The notes beneath the pieces were generated by a model. The model saw only the letters and a list, made by a program, of their open reading frames with translations. It did no database searches and had not been told where the DNA came from. Position numbers and translations under genes: made by a program. DNA of 13,755 bases, from positions 1 through 13,755 of the forward strand of contig CAIPFS010000459.1 of NCBI GenBank assembly GCA_903864375.1, written 5' to 3'. Shown here in pieces: positions 8,055-13,755 of the stretch (its first letter is position 1; each line of letters opens with the position of its first letter). The DNA comes from an uncultured Verrucomicrobiota bacterium. Lineage in GTDB: Bacteria > Verrucomicrobiota > Verrucomicrobiia > Limisphaerales > UBA9464.

Positions 8055-8099
8055 CAGCGGCGGACTTGGCTCGTTGTCCTCAGCGGGCAGCCGCCGCTG
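8055..8099. terminator. Inverted repeat between convergent genes, possible bidirectional terminator
   Basis: CAGCGGCGG (8055-8063) and CCGCCGCTG (8091-8099) form a perfect nine-base inverted repeat around a 27-base loop, in the 71 bases between the stops of the outer-membrane protein gene and the oxidoreductase gene. There is no T tract on either side, so it is not a textbook intrinsic terminator. Its place between two converging stops is the main reason for the call. Confidence 0.35.
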
Positions 8100-8107
8100 C
8101 TCCGAGT

Positions 8108-9793
8108 CTAGAGTGGAACGGTTCGATTCTCCGTTGGCCACTCCAGCTCCACCCCGGCGGTCACCAGCCGCCTTTGGAATTCGGCCAGGTGCTTTGCGTC
8201 GCTTCCGATGAACCGGGGCGGCTCAGCGACCTGGATGCAATAGGCCGCCAGATGGCCGGCGGCCTCCCCCACGTTCCATTCCACCGGATGCAGGCGGCAG
8301 CACCCGTTGCTGATGTGGGTGGTTCCCAGGTTTTTGGCGGCGGGCAGAAGGTTCTGAAGTCGGACAGGAATCAGGGAACCCAGCGGTATCTGAAATGGAA
8401 ATGAACGGATATCGAGATAGTTGTCTCCGGCGGGGGTAGGATGGAGATCGATGCGGTAGGCACCAATCCCGATGGAATCCCGGAACGGCTCCGAACCGGT
8501 GACGGCGCTTTCCCCCTTCCTGCCGGAAAGACGTTGGTCCACTCCCATGTGTTTTTCCGAGAGGGTGAACTCGGCCCGTATCCGGCGTGATTCGCGGATG
8601 TAGGGGGCAAGGGCCAGTCCGTCCTTCGTCCCCAGCACGCCGGCACAGGTCCTAAGCCCGGGCCATCCGGTCCCTCCATCCGGGCGGGGAGCCTCGGTTT
8701 GCAGCCAATGGAGTAGGCAGAGGCTCAGCTTTCGGGCTCCGTTCCGATGACGTTCCTCCTCCACCGGATCGACTCCCACCAACGGTCCGCCGAGATAATC
8801 ATTTTGCGGCCAGTTGACGATCGAGATGTCACGATTCCCCTGTCCGGCCTGGAATTGGCTCCCGTCCCGAACCCGGCGGTAGGTCCAAAGGTTGGGCTCG
8901 AGGGTGGTGCCCGACGGATGGAATCCGAGTCGACGTCGGGCAAGGGTGGCGGGATTGGGTCCTTCCCAACTCAGGAGCGGGCCCGTCCATGGCGGTTGAG
9001 TCTTGGGAACATACCCCCGCCAGAACGGATACTCCGGGGGGGGATTGGTGCGATGGTCTTCTCCGGGCAGATATTCCAGTGCCATGGCCCAGGTGAACGC
9101 CTGCTGGCTCGAAGGTTGAGCCTGGGTGGGTGCATGCAGTTCGTCCGTTTCGGAAGCAGACTCGGCCCCCACCATCGATTCGGCCCCTGTCAGGGGAAGA
9201 AGTTCTCCCAGGTCGGTGGCATCCAAAAAGTATTGGGCGCGGATTTCCGCCTCATCCCCGGTCCGCCTATTCCGGATAAGGATCCACTGGATTCGATCGT
9301 GAGAAACGCTGGCCTGGACGGCTCTCTGGTGACGCAGGATTCGGAGCTTCCCCTGATGAACCCAGGGGGCCAAGAGCGTCTCCAGGACATTGGCTGCGAC
9401 GCGGGGTTCGCATCCCAATCGGCTGACCCAGCAATTCCCAGGATTCAATTCCTGAATCGTCTGGGACGAGGGGGCGAGTCCCCCGGCACGGCGATACTGG
9501 TTCCGAATGGCATTTCGCAGGGTTCGATAGGTGCGGGTGCATCCGTGGGTTTCGATCCAGGGGTGTTCATCGGGCGGTGCCGCCTGGCTGGTCAATTGAC
9601 CTCCGAGCCACTCTCCTTCCGTCGCCAGAAGGACCCGGCGACCCGTCTGCACCGCGGCCAACACGGCTGCACACCCTCCAAGACCTCCACCGACCACGAG
9701 AATATCGGGAGTGTTCCAACGTTCCGTTTTCGAACGGACAGAGGCCGTCGCTGCTGTCGATAGCGTTAACGCAAGGAAGGTTCTGCGATTCAC
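8108..9793 (-). CDS. Exported FAD-dependent oxidoreductase (FAD_oxidored family)
   Basis: 561 residues with a twin-arginine-like leader (NRRTFLALT at 2-10, then a short hydrophobic stretch), so the folded flavoprotein is probably sent to the periplasm by Tat. The dinucleotide-binding loop is GGGLGG (35-40) in ILVVGGGLGGCAAVLAA. WLGGQLTSQ (62-70) and DATDLGELL (191-199) follow, and the C-terminal FAD-contact region NLLPAAKNLGTTHISNGCCR lies at 481-500. This pattern matches the FAD_oxidored family (PF12831), abundant in Verrucomicrobiota and Planctomycetota and often loosely annotated as xanthan lyase. The substrate is unknown. The start is GTG at 9793-9791, supported by AAGGAAG eight bases upstream; no in-frame ATG lies between it and the divergent pyrH promoter. 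It is monocistronic here. Confidence 0.84.
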   Translation of the reverse strand: MNRRTFLALTLSTAATASVRSKTERWNTPDILVVGGGLGGCAAVLAAVQTGRRVLLATEGEWLGGQLTSQAAPPDEHPWIETHGCTRTYRTLRNAIRNQYRRAGGLAPSSQTIQELNPGNCWVSRLGCEPRVAANVLETLLAPWVHQGKLRILRHQRAVQASVSHDRIQWILIRNRRTGDEAEIRAQYFLDATDLGELLPLTGAESMVGAESASETDELHAPTQAQPSSQQAFTWAMALEYLPGEDHRTNPPPEYPFWRGYVPKTQPPWTGPLLSWEGPNPATLARRRLGFHPSGTTLEPNLWTYRRVRDGSQFQAGQGNRDISIVNWPQNDYLGGPLVGVDPVEEERHRNGARKLSLCLLHWLQTEAPRPDGGTGWPGLRTCAGVLGTKDGLALAPYIRESRRIRAEFTLSEKHMGVDQRLSGRKGESAVTGSEPFRDSIGIGAYRIDLHPTPAGDNYLDIRSFPFQIPLGSLIPVRLQNLLPAAKNLGTTHISNGCCRLHPVEWNVGEAAGHLAAYCIQVAEPPRFIGSDAKHLAEFQRRLVTAGVELEWPTENRTVPL

Positions 9794-9801
9794 GGGGTGA
9801 G

Positions 9802-9808
9802 CTTCCTT
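9802..9808 (-). promoter_or_regulatory. Ribosome binding site of the oxidoreductase gene
   Basis: AAGGAAG on the minus strand (9808-9802) sits eight bases before the GTG at 9793. It is one of the few good Shine-Dalgarno matches in the window and decides in favour of the GTG start. Confidence 0.6.
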
Positions 9809-9832
9809 GGGATCATCGACGGGGACAAGGGT

Positions 9833-9861
9833 TTGACGTGCGGGGGGGCTCCCTGTTTAAT
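9833..9861 (+). promoter_or_regulatory. Sigma-70-like promoter of pyrH, predicted leaderless
   Basis: TTGACG (9833-9838) and TTTAAT (9856-9861) each match the consensus at five of six positions with a 17-base spacer that includes a run of seven G (9842-9848). Only ten bases (9862-9871) separate the -10 box from the pyrH ATG at 9872. Transcription would start about 3-5 bases before, or at, the start codon. The absence of a Shine-Dalgarno site fits a leaderless message. Confidence 0.6.
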
Positions 9862-9871
9862 CCAATTCCCG

Positions 9872-10609
9872 ATGACGACTCCTACCTCCGATGCCGCTCC
9901 CACCCGTTTTCGACGGATTCTGCTCAAGCTCAGCGGCGAGGCGCTGGGAGGGGAGGAAGGCCAGGGAATTGACGCGGAGTCTGTCCATGACATGGCCCGT
10001 CAGGTCAAGGAGGTGCATGACCTGAAGGTGGAGGTCGTGATCGTGGTGGGCGGAGGCAACATTTTTCGTGGGTTGCAGGGGAGTTCGAAAGGGATTGAGC
10101 GGGCCACGGCCGACTATATGGGAATGCTGGCGACGGTGATCAATGCACTGGCCTTGCAGGATGCGCTCGAAAAGACCGGTGTCAGCACCCGGGTGATGAG
10201 CGCCATCACCATGACTCAAATCGCCGAACCGTTTATCCGGCGTCGGGCCGTCCGGCACCTGGAAAAAGGTCGGGTGGTTATTTTTGCGGCGGGCACCGGC
10301 AACCCCTATTTCTCCACCGACACGGCGGCTGCCTTGCGGGGCAATGAGATCAATGCGGACGCGGTGTTGAAGGCCACCAAGGTCGACGGAATTTATGACA
10401 AGGACCCGCACAAGTTTTCCGACGCCAAACGGTACGAGCAACTGACCTACGACGACGCGCTCAACCAGAATTTGAAGGTCATGGATGCCGCAGCCTTCGC
10501 CCTCTGCCGCGAAAACAAGATGCCCATCATCGTGTTCGATTTCTTCAAGCCGCACAATTTGATGCGGGTGGTTCGCGGTGAACCCATCGGCACCATCGTC
10601 ACCTCCTAG
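9872..10609 (+). CDS. pyrH: UMP kinase PyrH
   Basis: PyrH phosphorylates UMP to UDP with ATP in the cytoplasm, feeding RNA, DNA and UDP-sugar synthesis. From the ATG at 9872 it has 245 residues, against 241 in E. coli. Amino-acid-kinase motifs appear in order: KLSGEAL (19-25), VVGGGNIFRG (58-67), ADYMGMLATVINALAL (80-95), GTGNPYFSTDTAAALR (141-156), DGIYDKDP (172-179) and KVMDAAAF (202-209). The frame is open upstream to a GTG at 9797, but that start would include the promoter and add 25 residues not found in the family, so I reject it. It leads the pyrH-frr-murJ cluster, and frr follows after 29 bases. The pyrH-frr order is widely conserved in bacteria. Confidence 0.97.
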   Translation: MTTPTSDAAPTRFRRILLKLSGEALGGEEGQGIDAESVHDMARQVKEVHDLKVEVVIVVGGGNIFRGLQGSSKGIERATADYMGMLATVINALALQDALEKTGVSTRVMSAITMTQIAEPFIRRRAVRHLEKGRVVIFAAGTGNPYFSTDTAAALRGNEINADAVLKATKVDGIYDKDPHKFSDAKRYEQLTYDDALNQNLKVMDAAAFALCRENKMPIIVFDFFKPHNLMRVVRGEPIGTIVTS

Positions 10610-10638
10610 TTCGACCTCCCAGTTCGATTTGAGTTTTT

Positions 10639-11199
10639 ATGTCCATCGATGAAATTCTCCTCGATACCGAGGAAAAGATGATCAAGACCGAGGAGCACGT
10701 GCTCCATCAGTTTGCCGGTGTTCGCACGGGAAAAGCCTCCCCGGGCCTGGTTGAAAACGTGATGATTGATGCCTACGGGTCGCCCATGCGCCTGAAAGAG
10801 TTGGCCACCATTTCGGCTCCGGAAGCCCGCATGCTCATGATCCAGCCGTTTGATTCCACCAACATGAAGGCCATTGAAAAGGGCATTCAGGCGGCAAACC
10901 TCGGCCTCAGTCCGGTGACCCAGGGTCGATACATCCGTATCGTCCTGCCGGAACTCAGTGCCGAACGCCGGCAGGAGTACATCAAGATCTGCAAAAAGAT
11001 GGCCGAAGACGGACGGGTGGCGGTCCGCAACGAACGCCGTCATTCCATTGAAGCGGTGCGGAAGCTGAAGGGAACCGCGGGGGTTTCTGAGGACGGCATC
11101 AAGGGAGCAGAAACGGATATTCAGAAACTGACGGATGACTTCATCGTCAAGGTCGACCAGCATCTGGCCCACAAGGAAAAAGAAATCCTGACGGTTTAG
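10639..11199 (+). CDS. frr: Ribosome recycling factor
   Basis: RRF, with EF-G, splits the post-termination ribosome. The 186 residues match the usual length of about 185. Diagnostic segments are VRTGKASPGLV (28-38), the PFDSTNMKAIEKGIQAANLG region (70-89) and GRVAVRNERR (125-134), whose arginines belong to the conserved ribosome-contacting surface of domain I. The ATG at 10639 follows a short T-rich stretch and has no Shine-Dalgarno match. The gene sits between pyrH (29 bases upstream) and murJ (nine bases downstream), so it is presumably on the pyrH transcript. Confidence 0.97.
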   Translation: MSIDEILLDTEEKMIKTEEHVLHQFAGVRTGKASPGLVENVMIDAYGSPMRLKELATISAPEARMLMIQPFDSTNMKAIEKGIQAANLGLSPVTQGRYIRIVLPELSAERRQEYIKICKKMAEDGRVAVRNERRHSIEAVRKLKGTAGVSEDGIKGAETDIQKLTDDFIVKVDQHLAHKEKEILTV

Positions 11200-11208
11200 C
11201 CCGGCTGA

Positions 11209-12783
11209 ATGTCGAGGCTCATCAAATCGTCGGGGGCGGTGGCGGCCGCCACGCTCATCAGTCGCGTACTCGGTTTCCTGCGGGAATCGGCCTATGCCGG
11301 TTTCATGGGAACCGGTTTTGTCGCTGATTGTTTCCTCTTCGCCCTGCAAGTCCCCAATCTCTTTCGCCGTCTCCTCGGGGAGGGAGCGTTGACGGCGGCG
11401 TTTGTCCCCATTTTCAAGGCCCACGAGGCGGAAGCTGATGAAGCGGCGGTATGGCGGGGGGTCAATGCCGTGATCTCTGGTCTCATCGCGGTGACAGGGG
11501 TGCTCGTTGTTCTCGTGCTCGTCGGCCTGACGATCGCCATCCATTTCGTGCCGATGACCGCGAAGCACGAGCTCATCGCATCGCTTCTGCGCTGGATGTT
11601 TCCTTATGTCGGGCTGGCCTGCCTGGCGGCCGTGTTCATCGGCATCCTCAATGCGCGCGGGCACTTTTTCCTTCCAGCGCTTGGAACGGCGATTCTCAGC
11701 CTGGTCATGATCGGTTCGGTCTATTTTCTGGCCCCCCTGTTTGGTCCGGAGAAATGGGACCAGGTCTACGGGCTTGCCGCTGGGTTGGTGCTGGCCGGTT
11801 TATGTCAGGCTGCCGTCCAATTGCCGTCCCTGCACCGGGAGGGCTTCCGATATCGCTGGGTCCATCCCTGGCACGATCCGACCGTTCGACAGGTGGTTCG
11901 TAAGATGGCCCCGGCAACCATCGGCGTGGCGACGTATCAAATCAACGTGATGCTGACCTCCATGATTGCGTTGCACGCCGGTGAACACATCATCTCGTCG
12001 TTTAATTTCGCCGTCCGTCTGATGGAGCTTCCCCAGGGTGTCGTGGGCGTGTCTCTGGCCACCTACCTCCTGACGGAGCTCAGTCATCTGGCGGTTGCCC
12101 GCAAGTTTCCCGAGTTTCGGGCGACACTGCGGGAGGGCATGCAGCAACTGATTTTTATCAACGGTCTGGCCACGGTCCTGTTGCTGGTCCTGGCCGAACC
12201 CATGATTCGACTTTTGTTCCAGCATGGGGCGTTCCGGGATGCCGACACCCGTCTGACCGCCGTGGCGCTCCGATGTCTGGCCCCGGGCTTGATTGCCTTT
12301 TCCCTCAACAACATTGTCGCCCGGGCCTTTTACGCGCTGGGGGATACCCGCACCCCGATGGTGATTTCGGTGGCCTGCCTGGCACTGAACCTGATCCTTG
12401 GTTTTTGCCTGATCCCCTACCTCTATCAGGCCGGGATGGGTCTGGCCAATTCGGCGAGCGCGATAGCCAATACGGGATTTCTCTTTTACGCCTTGCGACG
12501 GGCTTTGCCCAAGTTTTCCCTGTTCGAGCTCGCTGGAAATGCCGCGTCGGTGGCGGGTGCCGCCGTCGTTGCGGCTGGAACGGCCTGGGTGACCCAGTTG
12601 CAATGGGAGGCCTGGGTCGGACACGCTCATTTTTTGCAACGCCTGGGAGCGGTTTTTGTCCCCATTGGCCTCGCATCCGTGGCCTATCTTGCCTTGTCGC
12701 ACTGGATGAAACTTCCCCAGGCAAACGATCTGACCCGAACCGCCCTGGGCATTTTCAGACGCCGTTCAAAAACACACGAGTAG
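11209..12783 (+). CDS. murJ: Lipid II flippase MurJ
   Basis: MurJ (MviN) flips the peptidoglycan precursor lipid II across the inner membrane. The 524 residues fit the 14-helix MOP-superfamily transporter and are hydrophobic throughout. Residues corresponding to those essential in E. coli are present: R19 and R25 in SRVLGFLRE, D40, R53 in NLFRRLLGEGA, and R270 and E273 in AVRLMELPQGVVGV. Helical segments continue to a short basic cytoplasmic tail (RRRSKTHE). The ATG lies nine bases after the frr stop, without a clear ribosome site. Finding murJ directly behind frr ties wall synthesis to the translation gene cluster. The gene looks intact. Confidence 0.96.
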   Translation: MSRLIKSSGAVAAATLISRVLGFLRESAYAGFMGTGFVADCFLFALQVPNLFRRLLGEGALTAAFVPIFKAHEAEADEAAVWRGVNAVISGLIAVTGVLVVLVLVGLTIAIHFVPMTAKHELIASLLRWMFPYVGLACLAAVFIGILNARGHFFLPALGTAILSLVMIGSVYFLAPLFGPEKWDQVYGLAAGLVLAGLCQAAVQLPSLHREGFRYRWVHPWHDPTVRQVVRKMAPATIGVATYQINVMLTSMIALHAGEHIISSFNFAVRLMELPQGVVGVSLATYLLTELSHLAVARKFPEFRATLREGMQQLIFINGLATVLLLVLAEPMIRLLFQHGAFRDADTRLTAVALRCLAPGLIAFSLNNIVARAFYALGDTRTPMVISVACLALNLILGFCLIPYLYQAGMGLANSASAIANTGFLFYALRRALPKFSLFELAGNAASVAGAAVVAAGTAWVTQLQWEAWVGHAHFLQRLGAVFVPIGLASVAYLALSHWMKLPQANDLTRTALGIFRRRSKTHE

Positions 12784-12789
12784 CTGTTC

Positions 12790-13107
12790 ATGAAGGACCC
12801 CCTTGTTCGTCAGCGGGAAATGGTGGCCCGGTATCCCACCAATGAACTGGCCCGTTTCAGCCTCGGTAAAGCCTTGTTCGATCAAGGTGAATTCGAGCAG
12901 GCCCTGGAGCAGTTCACGCCAGCCCTGACCGCCAAACCCGACTGGATGATGGTCGAGATTCTGATCGGTAAATGTCATCTGGCCCTGGGTCGGACCGGGC
13001 CCGCCCGCAGTTCCTTCTTGAAGGCCCGCGACCTGGCCGTTGCCCAGCACCATGAGGGCCCCCTGGAGGAGATGGAGCAGTTGCTGGGGGAGCTGGATGC
13101 CACCTGA
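12790..13107 (+). CDS. Small tetratricopeptide-repeat protein
   Basis: A 105-residue protein starting six bases after the murJ stop. Two TPR units can be read, about residues 21-54 (ARFSLGKALFDQGEFEQALEQF) and 55-88 (VEILIGKCHLALGRTGPARSSF), with the usual small residues at helix packing positions, followed by an acidic C-terminal helix. There is no signal peptide or membrane segment, so it should be cytoplasmic and bind a partner protein. The tight spacing to murJ and to the following thiE suggests co-transcription. I do not know its partner. The codon use and the clear repeat pattern argue that it is a real gene and not a chance frame. Confidence 0.8.
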   Translation: MKDPLVRQREMVARYPTNELARFSLGKALFDQGEFEQALEQFTPALTAKPDWMMVEILIGKCHLALGRTGPARSSFLKARDLAVAQHHEGPLEEMEQLLGELDAT

Positions 13108-13129
13108 TCGGATCTGTGGAGTTTCCCGG

Positions 13130-13755
13130 ATGAAACCGCTCGCCGATTGCCGCCTCTATACCTTTGTCGATACCGCCTACCTGGCAGGCCGGGATGCGGG
13201 TGAGGTGGCCCGTGCCCTGTGCGATGGCGGAAGCGATTTGATTCAATTGCGGGCGAAGGGTGCATCGGCCATCGAGGTCGAAGGGCTTGCGCAAAAGGTT
13301 CTTCCGGTCACCCGGGCCGCCGGGGTCCGCCTGGTCATCAACGATCATTTCGATCTGGCGCGCCGGTTGGAAGCCGAGGTTTGCCATCTGGGACAGGAGG
13401 ACTTCTTTGATGCCGGCTGGCAGAAGGTGGAACAGCTTCGCGGTCTGTCGGGCCGTCCGGAGATTGGATTGAGCACTCATGCGCCGGAACAAGCTCACCG
13501 GGCCATCGCCGCCGGGGCCGATTATCTGGCGGTCGGACCGGTCTGGGGCACCGGCACCAAACCCACCGCCCGTCCGGTGACCCTGGATTACGTCCGCTGG
13601 GCGTCCGGCCACATTCCGGTTCCCTGGTTCGCGATCGGGGGAATCGATCCAGGTCGGCTCGACGAGGTTCTGGGGGCAGGCGCCACGCGCATCTGCGTGG
13701 TCTCCGCCATCTTGCAAAGCCCGGATATCGCCGCTGCCTGCCGGGCCTTCCGGGA
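13130..13755 (+). CDS. thiE: Thiamine phosphate synthase ThiE (3' end outside window)
   Basis: ThiE couples HMP pyrophosphate and thiazole phosphate to thiamine phosphate in the cytoplasm. The frame is open from the ATG at 13130 to the window end, giving 208 residues, close to the full length of about 210. Motifs of the TIM barrel are IQLRAK (38-43), VINDHFDLA (69-77), CHLGQED (85-91), GPVWGTGTKP (136-145) and FAIGGI (167-172), then the VVSAIL phosphate-binding end (190-195). The usual INDR is INDH here. GGAG at 13118-13121 lies eight bases before the ATG, the best ribosome site in the cluster. The gene starts 22 bases after the TPR gene. A TenI-like relative is possible, but the intact pyrophosphate-binding motifs favour ThiE. 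Confidence 0.9.
   Translation, partial: MKPLADCRLYTFVDTAYLAGRDAGEVARALCDGGSDLIQLRAKGASAIEVEGLAQKVLPVTRAAGVRLVINDHFDLARRLEAEVCHLGQEDFFDAGWQKVEQLRGLSGRPEIGLSTHAPEQAHRAIAAGADYLAVGPVWGTGTKPTARPVTLDYVRWASGHIPVPWFAIGGIDPGRLDEVLGAGATRICVVSAILQSPDIAAACRAFR

Noticed and set aside
8747..9763. A 338-codon open frame on the plus strand.
   Set aside because: It is antisense to the FAD-dependent oxidoreductase, whose motifs are clear, and it shows no motif of its own.
10606..11664. A 352-codon open frame on the minus strand.
   Set aside because: It covers frr and the start of murJ, both certain genes; the predicted protein is His/Arg/Asp-rich, low in complexity and has no family motif.

Overview
This window is bacterial chromosome, most likely from the Verrucomicrobiota or a close relative in the PVC group. 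The reasons are a DUF1800/DUF1501 pair, a SGNH esterase and a FAD-dependent oxidoreductase of kinds common there, high GC, mostly weak Shine-Dalgarno sites, and ordinary pyrH-frr-murJ housekeeping genes. The phylum is inferred from gene content only; no rRNA or species marker is present.

Left arm (1-3460): the 3' part of a SGNH/GDSL esterase gene (+) converges on a compact minus-strand module. That module is a zeta-like P-loop kinase toxin gene and, overlapping its stop by four bases (ATGA), a 52-residue basic protein that is the likely antitoxin. It has its own promoter-like sequence and a hairpin terminator. Immediately upstream of the module, on the same strand, lies a dead gene: the first ~90 codons of a DUF1800 protein joined out of frame to the last ~320 codons of a DUF1501 protein, with an additional in-frame amber codon.

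Middle (3461-9793): recG and a lytic transglycosylase gene form a minus-strand pair overlapping by TTGA. A divergent gene encodes a predicted outer-membrane beta-barrel protein (+). It converges on a minus-strand gene for an exported FAD-dependent oxidoreductase with a twin-arginine-like leader, and an inverted repeat sits between the two ends.

Right arm (9833-13755): a plus-strand housekeeping cluster, pyrH (UMP kinase), frr (ribosome recycling factor), murJ (lipid II flippase), a small TPR protein and thiE (thiamine phosphate synthase, cut by the window end). It is driven by a good sigma-70-like promoter whose -10 box lies only ten bases before the pyrH ATG, which predicts a leaderless or nearly leaderless transcript.

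I see no tRNA, rRNA, CRISPR array, insertion sequence or prophage gene. The two parts most worth attention are the toxin-antitoxin module with its unannotatably short partner and the neighbouring DUF1800/DUF1501 deletion chimera. No gene-free stretch exceeds 300 bases.
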